Below are positions 1-8,527 of a stretch of 64,000 nucleotides of DNA, in pieces (the stretch's first letter is position 1; each line of letters opens with the position of its first letter). A model generated the notes under the pieces. The model had not been told where the DNA came from. It did not search any database and was given only the letters and a program-made list of their open reading frames with translations. Both the position numbers and the translations under genes were made by a program. The DNA is from JALHSW01 sp963720675 (GTDB taxonomy: Bacteria; Actinomycetota; Acidimicrobiia; IMCC26256; PALSA-555), in contig CAVRGH010000004.1 of assembly GCA_963720675.1 (NCBI GenBank), forward strand, positions 124,001 to 188,000, written 5' to 3'.

Positions 1-699
1 GCCCCCGACGGTGTGGTCCAGGTGGCGCTCCGCTCGTTGCGTGACGAGGTCGGTGACGACCTCGTGTTGATGGCCGACGCCTGCCTCGACGAGTACACCG
101 ACCACGGGCACTGCGGGATCCTCGACGACGCGGGTGTCGTGCGGAACGACGAGACGCTCGAGCGCTACGCATCCATCGCGATCGCCCAGGCCGATGCCGG
201 TGTCGACGTGGTGGCACCATCCGGGATGATGGACGGCCAGGTCGGCGCGATCCGGAACGCCCTCGACACCGCAGGCCACTCCGACCAGGCGATCCTCTCC
301 TACTCCGCGAAGTACGCCTCCGCGCTCTACGGGCCGTTCCGAGACGCGGCCGAGTGTGCGCCGAAGTCGGGAGACCGACGCGGCTACCAGATGGACCCGC
401 CGAACGCGCGCGAGGCGATCGCGGAGACGGCGCTCGACGTCGACGAGGGCGCCGACATGGTGATGGTGAAGCCCGCGCTCGCGTACCTCGACGTCATCAG
501 CGGGCTGCGCGACGCGTTCGACCTCCCGGTCGCGGCGTACCACGTCAGCGGCGAGTACGCCATGGTGAAGGCGGCGGCCGAGCAGGGCTGGCTCGACGGT
601 GACGCGGTTGCGCTCGAGCACCTCACTGCGATCAAGCGCGCCGGTGCCGACTTCGTGCTCACGTACTTCGCGCGCGAGGTCGCCGAGCGCCTGCAGTGA
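1..699 (+). CDS. hemB: Delta-aminolevulinic acid dehydratase (porphobilinogen synthase), 5' end missing
   Basis: Condenses two 5-aminolevulinate molecules to porphobilinogen in cytosolic haem synthesis. The reading frame is open from base 1, so the N-terminal part lies outside the window; 232 residues are present. The two active-site lysines are visible in SYSAKYAS and VMVKPALAYLD. The metal-binding stretch reads CLDEYTDHGHCG: two of the three zinc cysteines of the E. coli type are kept and the middle one is Asp. The stop codon overlaps the GTG start of hemL by two bases (GTGA), which indicates translational coupling and a shared hem operon. Confidence 0.96.
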   Translation, partial: APDGVVQVALRSLRDEVGDDLVLMADACLDEYTDHGHCGILDDAGVVRNDETLERYASIAIAQADAGVDVVAPSGMMDGQVGAIRNALDTAGHSDQAILSYSAKYASALYGPFRDAAECAPKSGDRRGYQMDPPNAREAIAETALDVDEGADMVMVKPALAYLDVISGLRDAFDLPVAAYHVSGEYAMVKAAAEQGWLDGDAVALEHLTAIKRAGADFVLTYFAREVAERLQ

Positions 700-2321
700 C
701 CAACCCGAGCTTCACGCGCGCGCTCGCCCGGATCCCGGGCGGGGTGTCGTCGCCGGTCCGTTCGTTCGGTGCGGTGGGTGGCGAGCCGTTCTTCGTGCGG
801 CGCGCCGAGGGCGCCCGGCTCTGGGACGAGGACGGCAACGAGTACCTCGACTACGTGCAGTCGTGGGGTGCCTCCATCCTCGGACACGCCGATCCCCGCG
901 TCGTCGAAGCGGTGCAACGGGCCGCGGCCGACGGGACGTCCTACGGCGCACCCACGCTGCGTGAGGTCGAGCTCGCCGAGGCGATCGCGGACCGGGTGGC
1001 ATCGGTCGAGAAGGTCCGGCTGGTGTCCTCGGGCACCGAGGCCGCCATGACCGCGGTCCGACTCGCCCGTGGCGCCACCGGCCGCCCCAAGATCCTGAAG
1101 TTCGCGGGCTGCTACCACGGGCACGTCGACGCGCTGCTCGTCGCCGCAGGGAGCGGCGTGGCGACGCTCGGGCTGCCGGGCTCGGCCGGCGTCACCCCGG
1201 GGGCCGTCGCCGACACCGTCGTGGTGCCGTACAACGACGGGCCAGGACTCGACGCCGCCTTCGCCGAGCACGGCGACGCCCTGGCCGCGGTGCTGGTCGA
1301 GCCGGTCGCCGCCAACATGGGGCTCGTGCCGCCCGTCGACGGGTTCCTCGAGCACCTCAGGCAGCGGTGCACCGAACACGGAACGTTGCTGGTGTGCGAC
1401 GAGGTGATCACCGGCTTCCGGGTCGGGCTCGGTGGAGCGCAGGGCCGGTTCGGGATCACGCCGGACCTCTCGATCTTCGGGAAGGTCGTCGGCGGCGGGA
1501 TGCCGCTCGCGGCGATCGGCGGGCCGGTCGCGCTGATGGACGAGCTCGCCCCGCTCGGCCCCGTGTACCAGGCGGGCACGCTGGCCGGGAACCCGATCGC
1601 GACCGCGGCCGGGCTCGCGGTGCTCGCACAGCTCGACGACGATTCCTACGTCGAGCTCGAGCGGATCGCGACCCGCCTGTCCGACGGACTGGCGAAGGCG
1701 GCCGGCGACGCGGGCGTCGCTCTGCAGCTGCCACGCGCCTGGACGATCGACGGTCTGTTCTTCATCGGGTCCGGGACGGACGACGCTCCGGTGCGCGACT
1801 ACGAGGACGCGAAGGCCGCCGACGCCGACGCGTACGCCCGCTTCTTCCACGGGATGCTCGAGCGTGGGGTCTTCCTCGCGCCGAGCGCCTTCGAGTCGAC
1901 GTTCCCGAGCCTCGCCCACACCGACGCCGACATCGACCGCACGATCGCCGCCGCCTCCGAGGTCCTCGGTCGTTTCGGCGTCGGAAATGAGTGTCGCACA
2001 CTTCTCGACGCCAGAACACCGGGGTCTAGGGGAGGTCGAGGAGGCGGGCCAGCTCGCCGGCCCACGACGAAGCGTCGAAGCCGTCGGCCCGGATCCGTTC
2101 GTCGAGGCCGCGCACGGCCGGGTGGGTCCCGACGACGGCGGCGAGCTGCACCGCGGTGCGGGGGCTGCCGTGCATCCCGGGCTCGGCGTCGATGCCCTCG
2201 AAGCAGAGCCAGCGACCGGGCGGACCCCACACGACCTGCACGCCGGGCGCGATCTCGGTGGACCCCTGCAGGTCGATCGATCGCGGCGAGCACCTCGGGG
2301 GCGTCGGCGCGCTCGCCGTAG
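696..2321 (+). CDS. hemL: Glutamate-1-semialdehyde 2,1-aminomutase; conserved part ends near 1980
   Basis: PLP enzyme that converts glutamate-1-semialdehyde to 5-aminolevulinate, the substrate of HemB. The start is the GTG that overlaps the hemB stop. The family fold is complete: an SSGTEAAMTAVRLARG substrate/PLP region, the DEVITGFRVG Asp, and the PLP lysine in IFGKVVGGGMPLAA. The open frame is 541 codons, but the family is about 430 residues long and the recognisable protein ends at AASEVLGRF near 1978. The remaining 110 codons are antisense to the neighbouring phosphodiesterase. In another frame a TGA stands at 1988-1990, so a single-base error near 1980 probably removed the true stop. Confidence 0.93.
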   Translation: MTNPSFTRALARIPGGVSSPVRSFGAVGGEPFFVRRAEGARLWDEDGNEYLDYVQSWGASILGHADPRVVEAVQRAAADGTSYGAPTLREVELAEAIADRVASVEKVRLVSSGTEAAMTAVRLARGATGRPKILKFAGCYHGHVDALLVAAGSGVATLGLPGSAGVTPGAVADTVVVPYNDGPGLDAAFAEHGDALAAVLVEPVAANMGLVPPVDGFLEHLRQRCTEHGTLLVCDEVITGFRVGLGGAQGRFGITPDLSIFGKVVGGGMPLAAIGGPVALMDELAPLGPVYQAGTLAGNPIATAAGLAVLAQLDDDSYVELERIATRLSDGLAKAAGDAGVALQLPRAWTIDGLFFIGSGTDDAPVRDYEDAKAADADAYARFFHGMLERGVFLAPSAFESTFPSLAHTDADIDRTIAAASEVLGRFGVGNECRTLLDARTPGSRGGRGGGPARRPTTKRRSRRPGSVRRGRARPGGSRRRRRAAPRCGGCRASRARRRCPRSRASDRADPTRPARRARSRWTPAGRSIAASTSGASARSP

Positions 2322-3077
2322 ACGACCGCGGCACTTCCCTCCGGGAACCAGGTGAGGCCGGTCCCGTCGAGCGGCACGGTGAGGTCGATCGGCTCCGCGA
2401 CGTCGATGGTCTCGGTGGCGTGGTCGCTGACGACGATCACGACGCTCTCGTCGTCGCGCGCCTCGACGGCGTCGCGCACCGCCGCGAGCCTGGCGTCGGT
2501 CGCGACGTAGATCGTCGCGCGCCGCGTCGGAGGTCGGGCCGTGCACGTGCCCGGCGGTGTCCGGTGCGTTCAGGTGCCCGACCACGAGGTCGACCGAGGA
2601 GTCGATCGCGTCGAGCAGGTGCGGCAGGGTCTCGTCGTCGTGGAGGTATCCGTGGTCGTCGGTCGCGGCGCCGTCGGGGATCTCACCGTCCGGGGGCCAG
2701 TGCGATCCCGCCCGGGTGCCGCCCATCACGCCGACCAGCTCCTGGTCACCGACGACGAGCGCGCTCGTGAGCCCGGCAGCCTGCACCGAGTCGAAGATCG
2801 TCGGCACCGCGGGTCCGATCGTCCGCGCCGGCCGGAAGTGCCCGTCGCCGCCGAGCACGTAGTTGCCGACGATGCCGTGCTCCGCCGGCGGGACGCCGGT
2901 CACGAACGTCGCGTGGTTCGGGTACGTCGACGCGGGCAGGACGGACGGGACGGTGCGAGGCGACGTGCCGGACGCCTGGCACCAGGCGTCGAGCACCGGG
3001 GTCACGTCGACGCGGACCGCCGGGGCCGGCATCCCGTCGAGGACCAGGAACACCACCCGTGCACGCTCGCCGCCCAT
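2026..3077 (-). pseudogene. Type I phosphodiesterase/nucleotide pyrophosphatase-like protein, two frameshifts
   Basis: Alkaline-phosphatase superfamily hydrolase. The start at 3077 gives MGGERARVVFLVLDGMPAP, with the metal-binding Asp of the family motif, followed by the nucleophile region PASTYPNHATFVTG. The chain then needs a frame change near 2510, after GPTSDAAR, to reach the second metal region VVIVVSDHATETI. It needs another near 2280, after EVLAAID, to reach the C-terminal part ending at 2026. The three pieces together give about 350 residues in correct family order. The second shift sits at a repeated GATC. No substrate can be predicted. It is the last gene of the minus-strand bc cluster, 52 bases after the small membrane protein. 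Confidence 0.8.
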
Positions 3078-3128
3078 GCGGCGAGCCTACGGCCGGCGGT
3101 CGTCGAGGAGCGCGCGATCGGCGGAGGG

Positions 3129-3359
3129 CTACTCCGCGGGGTTGGTCTGCTCGCGCCGGCGTCGCACGCGGTCCATGAAGAACAGCGCCGCCCAGATGAG
3201 CATCACGAGCAGGGCCATCAGCACGAACGCGAGCGCACCCGAGCCGTCGCCCTCCTTCCCGGCGTCGACCAGCTGCTGGGCGCCCGCGGGGACCGCGAAG
3301 CCGGCGAGCGCCGCGACGGCGAGGACGGAGGTGCACAGGATCCGGCGGAACGTTCGCAT
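3129..3359 (-). CDS. Small secreted or membrane protein with signal peptide, function unknown
   Basis: Seventy-six residues. The ATG at 3359 is preferred because GAGGAG lies just upstream; an in-frame ATG eight codons earlier has no such site. The N-terminus is signal-like (MRTFRRILCTSVLAVAALAG, followed by AVPAGAQQ). One transmembrane helix follows near residues 40-60 (ALAFVLMALLVMLIWAALFF), and then a basic tail. I do not recognise a family. It follows the diheme cytochrome c and a three-helix membrane protein on the same strand, so it could be a small accessory subunit of the cytochrome bc complex; this is inferred from position only. Confidence 0.7.
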   Translation of the reverse strand: MRTFRRILCTSVLAVAALAGFAVPAGAQQLVDAGKEGDGSGALAFVLMALLVMLIWAALFFMDRVRRRREQTNPAE

Positions 3360-3404
3360 CGTGGCGCTCCTCGTCATCGTCATCGTCCGTCCTCATCGTC
3401 ATCC

Positions 3405-4241
3405 TCAGGCGTTCACCGGCACCGGCGTCGCGGTGTCGGTGGTCGACTCGGCCTCGGCCGCGGCCTTCTTGGTCTGCTCGTCCTTCTCCCGCCAGTGCAG
3501 CAGGAGCAGCCCGAGCCCGAAGAGCAGGATCGAGCTGATCCACGCGACGAACGGCGGGACCCGCAACGACCCCAGGTCACGCTTCAGGACCAGGAAGCCG
3601 TTCTGGTCCGATCCGGCCTTGCACTCGGCCGGGGGCGGTGCGACGCCGAAGGGGACGGTGGTGGCCGGGTCGACCACCTCGCAGAACTCGACGACGGCGA
3701 ACAGCGGGGTGTGGGAGAGCTCGAAGTTCAGCGGGTTGGGCTTGCTCCCGCCGATCTCGTAGGTGTTGAGCACCTTGTAGTTGGTGACGGCCTGGAAGCG
3801 GGCGAACGCCTGCTGCGTGAGCTGGGGCTCGCTCGGCAGCGCCTCGACCTGGATCAGGTTCTCGTCGGCCGCGGCCTTCACGTTCGACGCCTCGATGACG
3901 CTGACCTTCTTGCCGTCGGCCTCGATGTTGCGGACCTCCGGGGTCTTGGCCTGCTGCAGGTTCTTGGTGACCTCGACGGCCTTCCACGCCGGGATCCGGC
4001 CCTTGAGCGTGTTGAGCGGCGACGCGGTGGTGATCCACAGCGACGTGAGCAGGACCATGAAGCCCATGAGGGCCGTGAACACGACGAGGAGCCCGAGTCG
4101 CGCCCCCATGTTCGTCGACAGCAGGAGGTAGATGGAGCCGACGAACAGCAGGATCGCGAAGATGACGACGAGGAACCCCAGGATCGTCGGGTACCAGATC
4201 GTCTTGTCGATCAGCTCGGAGGCGAGGACGGGCAGACTCAC
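3405..4241 (-). CDS. Membrane protein of the cytochrome bc operon, function unknown
   Basis: 278 residues. Two transmembrane helices lie near the N-terminus (about residues 17-40 and 47-72). A soluble domain of about 150 residues follows, and then a C-terminal helix (about 232-250) with a charged, Ala-rich tail. No haem or iron-sulfur motif is visible; two cysteines in the loop (EFCEVVDP and AECKAG) could form a disulfide. The gene begins 21 bases after the diheme cytochrome c gene, on the same strand. Co-expression with qcr genes and this topology suggest a structural or assembly partner of the bc complex. I do not recognise the family. Confidence 0.75.
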   Translation of the reverse strand: MSLPVLASELIDKTIWYPTILGFLVVIFAILLFVGSIYLLLSTNMGARLGLLVVFTALMGFMVLLTSLWITTASPLNTLKGRIPAWKAVEVTKNLQQAKTPEVRNIEADGKKVSVIEASNVKAAADENLIQVEALPSEPQLTQQAFARFQAVTNYKVLNTYEIGGSKPNPLNFELSHTPLFAVVEFCEVVDPATTVPFGVAPPPAECKAGSDQNGFLVLKRDLGSLRVPPFVAWISSILLFGLGLLLLHWREKDEQTKKAAAEAESTTDTATPVPVNA

Positions 4242-4262
4242 GGTGGTCGTTCCTTTCCGCGC

Positions 4263-5492
4263 TTAGAGGCTGCGCTCGTACTGGACGATCGCGGTGATCT
4301 CGGCGTCGTTGAGCTGCTTGGCGAAGTGGGGCATCCGCCCCGACGAGATCCCGCGCACGCCGTACTGCTGGTTCGCCGGGACGCCGAGCGCGACCCAGTC
4401 GAACTGCCCCTGCTCCCCGGCCTTGCCCGGGAACTGCAGCAGGGTCGAGCCGTCACGCAGGCTCGGACCGTAGGCGCCGCTGCCCTGCGGGGCGGGCGGC
4501 GGGAGGGAGAGGTTCGTCGGGTCGTAGTACGACCAGCCCTTCGTGTGGCAGCGGGCGCAGTTGAGGCGGAAGAGGATCGCCCCGTCGGTGAGGTCCTGCA
4601 CCTCGGCGTTGTAGGCGACCGCGGCGTCGAGCTGGGCCTGGGCCTTGACGACGGCGGCCTGGGCCTGGTCGATGGCGACCGGCGTCGACGTCGGGTCGGC
4701 CTGCGCGGTCGCGAGGGCGTCCTGGGCCTGGGTCAGCGCCTTCTGCTGGTCGTCGACCAGCTGCGTGCCGCCGCCGCGGTACTCGCCGACGGCCTGCTTC
4801 GAGATCGCCTTGGCCTCCTTGGAGTCGATCTGGAGGCTCGCGAGGTAGTTCACGAGGTCGTCGATGCTCTGCTCGTTGAGCACGCCCTTCCCGCTGATCA
4901 CACCCCACGCGGGCATGGGTGTCCCCGGTCTCCCGTAGTTCAGGATGTGCTTGACCTGCGAACGGGTGAACCGGAGCAGGACGGTGTTCAATGCCGGCGC
5001 CTGCCAGGAGACCTGCTGGGGGAGGCACTCGGGCACGTCGGGGTTGCCCTTGTTCTGCTCCTCGAGGCAGAAGTCGCTCTCGGGCTGCAGGACGAACGGT
5101 GCCGCGCCGCCCTCGGCCTTCGCGCCGTGGCAGTTGGCGCACAGCAGTGACTTGGTCGAGTCGTAGACCGGGCTCTGGTTGTTCGCGAACAGCACGGCGC
5201 CGCGCTCCTCCGAGCGGGCGAGGAACCCGTCCTTGGCGGCCACCTGCCGGCTGGGCTCCACCAGGAAGTAGACGGGCAGCGCGATCGCGACCACGAGGAC
5301 GAAGAGCAGCGACCAGCCGAGCACGCGCTCGAGGCGACGACCCTCGAGGTCGTCGTCCTCCAGGAACTTGGTGAGGTTGGCCGGCGTCGGCTCCTGGTTG
5401 CGTCGGAGGCTCACGACGCGCCAGATCAGGTACCCGGCCAGGCCGAGCAAGGCGAGGCCGTTCAGCACGATCAACGTGGTGCGGAAGCTCAC
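4263..5492 (-). CDS. qcrC: Diheme cytochrome c subunit of the cytochrome bc complex (QcrC-like)
   Basis: Membrane-anchored diheme c-type cytochrome that would carry electrons from the Rieske protein to the terminal oxidase. Two N-terminal helices (about residues 8-26 and 58-78) are followed by the two haem sites: CANCH at 118-122 and CARCH at 312-316. Candidate axial methionines are in TPMPAWG (193) and GRMPHF near the C-terminus. Between the haem domains, residues 245-295 form an Ala/Gln-rich stretch likely to be a coiled coil. Two haems in one chain is typical of actinobacterial QcrC, although the long insert is unusual. The gene lies 59 bases downstream of the Rieske gene. Confidence 0.92.
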   Translation of the reverse strand: MSFRTTLIVLNGLALLGLAGYLIWRVVSLRRNQEPTPANLTKFLEDDDLEGRRLERVLGWSLLFVLVVAIALPVYFLVEPSRQVAAKDGFLARSEERGAVLFANNQSPVYDSTKSLLCANCHGAKAEGGAAPFVLQPESDFCLEEQNKGNPDVPECLPQQVSWQAPALNTVLLRFTRSQVKHILNYGRPGTPMPAWGVISGKGVLNEQSIDDLVNYLASLQIDSKEAKAISKQAVGEYRGGGTQLVDDQQKALTQAQDALATAQADPTSTPVAIDQAQAAVVKAQAQLDAAVAYNAEVQDLTDGAILFRLNCARCHTKGWSYYDPTNLSLPPPAPQGSGAYGPSLRDGSTLLQFPGKAGEQGQFDWVALGVPANQQYGVRGISSGRMPHFAKQLNDAEITAIVQYERSL

Positions 5493-5551
5493 GGGGGGCT
5501 GCTCCTACTCTCCGCTCGCGGGCGTGGGCCGGGCCGGCGTCAGGGTGCAGA

Positions 5552-6382
5552 TCAGACGCACGGTGCTCCCTCTTGGCCCTGGCCGGTGGTGTCGGTACCG
5601 ATCGGCGGGCCCTGGACGATCGTGCCGGTGTCGACGACGATCGAGCTCCCGGACACGCTCAGCACGAAGCGGTCGAGCCCGCGGGGTGCGGGGCCACCGC
5701 GCTTCTCGCCGACCCGGTTGTACTTCGATCCGTGGCAGGGGCACTCGAACCACTGCGACGTCTGGCACCACGGGACGCGGCAGCCGAGGTGCACGCACTT
5801 CTGGTACAGCGCGACGTAGCCCTGGGCCATGCCGGCGGTGATCGTCGAGGGGTAGACCTTCTGGGCCTTCTTCAGGTCCTGCTTGGGGTACGGCTGGATG
5901 TAGACCTTCGCCGACGCGTTGTAGAAGGGCTGCTTGGCGTCGATCGACTTCTGGACGTCGTCGACGCTCCCGACGTTGATCTTGCCGCCGAAGCCGCTGG
6001 CGCCGCTCGGCCAGAGGAAGGCGAGGGCGGCGCCGCCGAAGCCGGCGACCGCGAGCGAGAGCCCGGTGAGGATGCCCCGGTTGAAGAACTGGCGCCGGGT
6101 GACACCGAGCTCCTCCTCGTCGATGGGCTCGTAGCGAACCGGCGCTCGGTCGCCCGCGGCGACGGGGACGTTGCTGTCGCCGCTGCCGAGCGCCCGTTGG
6201 GCGTCGTCGGTGCCCTCCTCGGCGTCGTCCCCTGCGGCGCCGGCGGTCCCGGGTGCGGACGCGTCGGCGCGTCGCGTCTCGCGGCTGAGGCGCCCGGTGC
6301 CCGCGCGACGACGCGCGGTGCCGAGGAGCACCACCGCCGCGAGTGCGAGCAGGACGACGACGCCGATGACGATCAGAGCCAC
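5552..6382 (-). CDS. qcrA: Rieske [2Fe-2S] iron-sulfur protein of the cytochrome bc complex
   Basis: Oxidises menaquinol at the Qo site and passes one electron on to cytochrome c. Cluster ligands are Cys196, His198, Cys214 and His217 (CVHLGC and CPCHGS); Cys201 and Cys216 would form the stabilising disulfide. Cys206 between the two boxes is extra. There is an N-terminal helix (residues 3-21) and a second helix (103-124) that follows a twin-arginine-like VTRRQFFNRG sequence, the usual export signal of Rieske proteins. The linker between them is acidic and Ala/Gly-rich. The start at 6382 is nine bases from the stop of the cytochrome b C-half gene. Confidence 0.95.
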   Translation of the reverse strand: MALIVIGVVVLLALAAVVLLGTARRRAGTGRLSRETRRADASAPGTAGAAGDDAEEGTDDAQRALGSGDSNVPVAAGDRAPVRYEPIDEEELGVTRRQFFNRGILTGLSLAVAGFGGAALAFLWPSGASGFGGKINVGSVDDVQKSIDAKQPFYNASAKVYIQPYPKQDLKKAQKVYPSTITAGMAQGYVALYQKCVHLGCRVPWCQTSQWFECPCHGSKYNRVGEKRGGPAPRGLDRFVLSVSGSSIVVDTGTIVQGPPIGTDTTGQGQEGAPCV

Positions 6383-6391
6383 GATCGCTCC

Positions 6392-7270
6392 TTAGAGCTC
6401 GAAGAAGGTGCCATCGTTCCAGGGGAAGACGAAGTTGAAGCCGGGTCCCCGGAAGAACGATCCGATGATCACGAGCACCGACCACATCATGATGAAGATG
6501 GTGAAGATCGCGATCGCGAACTTGCGGTCGGTGGGCTTCACCGACGAGTTCTTGTCGATGTAGGGGGCGAGGGCCAGCAGCCCGAGACCGATGCCCGGGA
6601 TGGTCACGCCGGCGACCATCGGGTGGAACATCGTGAGGAGCTCCTGGAGACCCAGGAAGTACCACGGTGCCTTCGACGGGTTCGGCGTCTTGTTGAAGTC
6701 GGCGAGCCCGAGCAGCGGTGCGCGCACGAGCGCCGAGAAGATCGTGACGCCGGCGAGCAGGATCAGCATCGAGGCGAACTCGACGACGACGAGGTGTGGC
6801 CAGGTGTGGACCTTGTCCTGCGCCTCGGCGCGCGTCTGCTGGATCGACCCGGACTTGACGACCGTGAGCAGTCGTTGGGTGTGGCCGCCGGGACCGGTCG
6901 CGCCGGGGGTCGGGGGTGCCGCCACCGCGGTCGCGGTGCCACCGCCGCCCGACGCCGCGGCCGCGCCACCGGCGTCGCCACCCGCCAGTGCGGCCTTGCG
7001 CTTCTTGGACCGCTCGAGCAGGTGGGCCGGCACGCCGCCGGTGTCGCCACCCCCACCGCTGTCGTCTCCGCCGCCCGCGCCGCCGTCGTCCGAACCACCC
7101 GTCCCGCCGCCGCCCGTGGCCGGGGGCGGGGTGTCGCCGCCGCCGGCGCCGCCGCCCGCGTCGGGAGCAGGCGCGGCGGCTTCGGCCTCGCCGCCGTCTT
7201 CGGTGGGGAGACCGAGCGCCTTGCGACGCTCCTGGGAGCGCTTCAGCAGGTGTTCGGGGACTTCGGCCAT
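6392..7270 (-). CDS. Cytochrome b, C-terminal half (subunit IV-like) with Gly/Ala-rich N-terminal extension
   Basis: Second half of a split cytochrome b. The three to four C-terminal helices begin around residue 155, and the Qo-site motif appears as APWYFLGLQELL, corresponding to PEWY of other bc complexes. The start at 7270 follows a GGAAAGG ribosome site; the open frame extends further upstream but only as antisense noise. The first 130 residues are unlike any cytochrome b. They hold two copies of one motif, VPEHLLKRSQERRKALG near residue 4 and VPAHLLERSKKRKAALA near residue 80, joined by a long Gly/Ala/Asp-rich linker. Confidence 0.9.
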   Translation of the reverse strand: MAEVPEHLLKRSQERRKALGLPTEDGGEAEAAAPAPDAGGGAGGGDTPPPATGGGGTGGSDDGGAGGGDDSGGGGDTGGVPAHLLERSKKRKAALAGGDAGGAAAASGGGGTATAVAAPPTPGATGPGGHTQRLLTVVKSGSIQQTRAEAQDKVHTWPHLVVVEFASMLILLAGVTIFSALVRAPLLGLADFNKTPNPSKAPWYFLGLQELLTMFHPMVAGVTIPGIGLGLLALAPYIDKNSSVKPTDRKFAIAIFTIFIMMWSVLVIIGSFFRGPGFNFVFPWNDGTFFEL

Positions 7271-7290
7271 GCGGAACCTTTCCGAAGCTT

Positions 7291-8085
7291 CTACAGGGGA
7301 CCGGAGATGCCGCCGTCCTTGCGGACGCGCCAGAAGTGCACCGCCATGAAGATGACGATGACGAACGGGAACAGCAGGACGTGCAGCACGTACCACCGCA
7401 GCAGCGTGTCGTTCCCGATCTCCTTGGATCCGAGCAGCACGTACTTCACGCTGGATCCGAAGACCGGTGTGTACCCCATCATGTTCGTACCGACCGTGAC
7501 CGCCCAGAGCGCGAGCTGGTCCCACGGCAGCAGGTAGCCGGTGAAGGAGAGGAGCAGGGTGAGCGTGAGCAGGATCACGCCGATCACCCAGTTGAACTCA
7601 CGCGGTGCCTTGTAGGCACCGTGGTAGAAGACGCGGCACATGTGCAGGAACACCGACAGCACCATGAGGTGCGCGGCCCATCGGTGCATGTTCCGCACGA
7701 GCGACCCGAACGTGACCGCGGTCTCGAGCGTCTGGATGTCGTTCCACGCCGACGCGGCGGTCGGACGGTAGAAGAACATCAGGAAGATGCCGGTGACGGT
7801 GAGCAGGATGAACAGGAAGAAGCTGAGCCCGCCGAGGCAGAGCGTGTACGAGACCTTGACCGCGTGCCGCTTCACCTTCACGGGGTGCAGGTGGTACAGC
7901 ACGTTGTTCATGATCACGTAGGACCGGTTGCGGGGACTGTCCGTGTACCCGCGCCGATAGACCGAACCGGGTCGGAAGATCGAGTTCCACGCCTGTGAGC
8001 CGCGGATCTTCTCGTCGGTCTTGTCGAGCGCGGCAGTCACCTTGCTGCCGCTCCCGTTGGTGCCGTTGCCGTTCCCGTTGGCCAC
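7291..8085 (-). CDS. qcrB: Cytochrome b, N-terminal half (b6-type), diheme
   Basis: Membrane subunit binding both b haems. The ligand histidines fall at 134 and 148 in helix B (HRWAAH, then VFLH) and at 235 and 250 in helix D (YVLH, then AVHFW). The 15-residue spacing in helix D is the pattern of cytochrome b6 rather than of mitochondrial cytochrome b. Like b6, the protein stops after helix D, and the remaining helices are in the next gene, 20 bases downstream. The N-terminus is a short Asn/Gly-rich leader. No separate quinol oxidase gene is in the window. Confidence 0.93.
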   Translation of the reverse strand: MANGNGNGTNGSGSKVTAALDKTDEKIRGSQAWNSIFRPGSVYRRGYTDSPRNRSYVIMNNVLYHLHPVKVKRHAVKVSYTLCLGGLSFFLFILLTVTGIFLMFFYRPTAASAWNDIQTLETAVTFGSLVRNMHRWAAHLMVLSVFLHMCRVFYHGAYKAPREFNWVIGVILLTLTLLLSFTGYLLPWDQLALWAVTVGTNMMGYTPVFGSSVKYVLLGSKEIGNDTLLRWYVLHVLLFPFVIVIFMAVHFWRVRKDGGISGPL

Positions 8086-8112
8086 GAACCCTGCTCCTGT
8101 CAGATCTGTTGC

Positions 8113-8526
8113 TTAGAACCGCACACCGTACGAGTAGCCGTGCCGATTCGTCCGAACGTGGGGGTCGCCGTCGGCGATGTCCGGGCTGATCTTCCCGAGG
8201 ATGATCACGCCGGTGGGGCATCGGTCGACGCAGAGCGCACACCGGGTGCAGACGTCCTCGTCGACGATGAACGCGACGTTGTCATGGGGGTCCTCGCCCG
8301 GCTGCTCGGTCGAGACCGCCTCGGCGATGGCGTCGACCGAGACCATGTGGATGCACTTCCACGGGCAGATGTCGACGCAGCCCTCGCAGAGGATGCACTC
8401 GGCCTGGTCGATGTGGAGGAACTGCTTGGGCTTGACCGACTGGGTCAGGTAGGCCGGGTCGACCTCCTGGAGCACGTAGTCGGTCGCGAAGTCCGGCATC
8501 GGTGGATTCGCGTCGGTGCGGGCCAC
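8113..8526 (-). CDS. 2[4Fe-4S] ferredoxin-like protein in the cytochrome bc operon
   Basis: 137 residues with two perfect four-cysteine cluster motifs, CILCEGCVDICP and CTRCALCVDRCP, about 40 residues apart. This resembles the NuoI/ferredoxin family. There is no signal peptide or membrane helix, so it should be cytoplasmic. It lies between an unknown membrane protein, whose stop is one base upstream, and cytochrome b, 27 bases downstream, all on one strand. It is therefore probably made together with the bc complex. Ferredoxin genes are not standard members of bacterial qcr operons. A role as electron donor or acceptor near the complex is inference. Confidence 0.88.
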   Translation of the reverse strand: MARTDANPPMPDFATDYVLQEVDPAYLTQSVKPKQFLHIDQAECILCEGCVDICPWKCIHMVSVDAIAEAVSTEQPGEDPHDNVAFIVDEDVCTRCALCVDRCPTGVIILGKISPDIADGDPHVRTNRHGYSYGVRF

Positions 8527-8527
8527 G

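Noticed and set aside
384..3077. 897-codon minus-strand open frame
   Set aside because: Only its first part (3077 to about 2510) is a real protein; the rest is antisense to hemL and hemB, with the Arg/Gly-rich composition of a high-GC shadow frame.
2541..5150. 869-codon plus-strand open frame
   Set aside because: Antisense to QcrC and the neighbouring membrane proteins; Arg/Asp/Gly-rich with no domain pattern.
5573..7537. 654-codon plus-strand open frame
   Set aside because: Antisense to the Rieske and cytochrome b genes, which have clear cofactor motifs.
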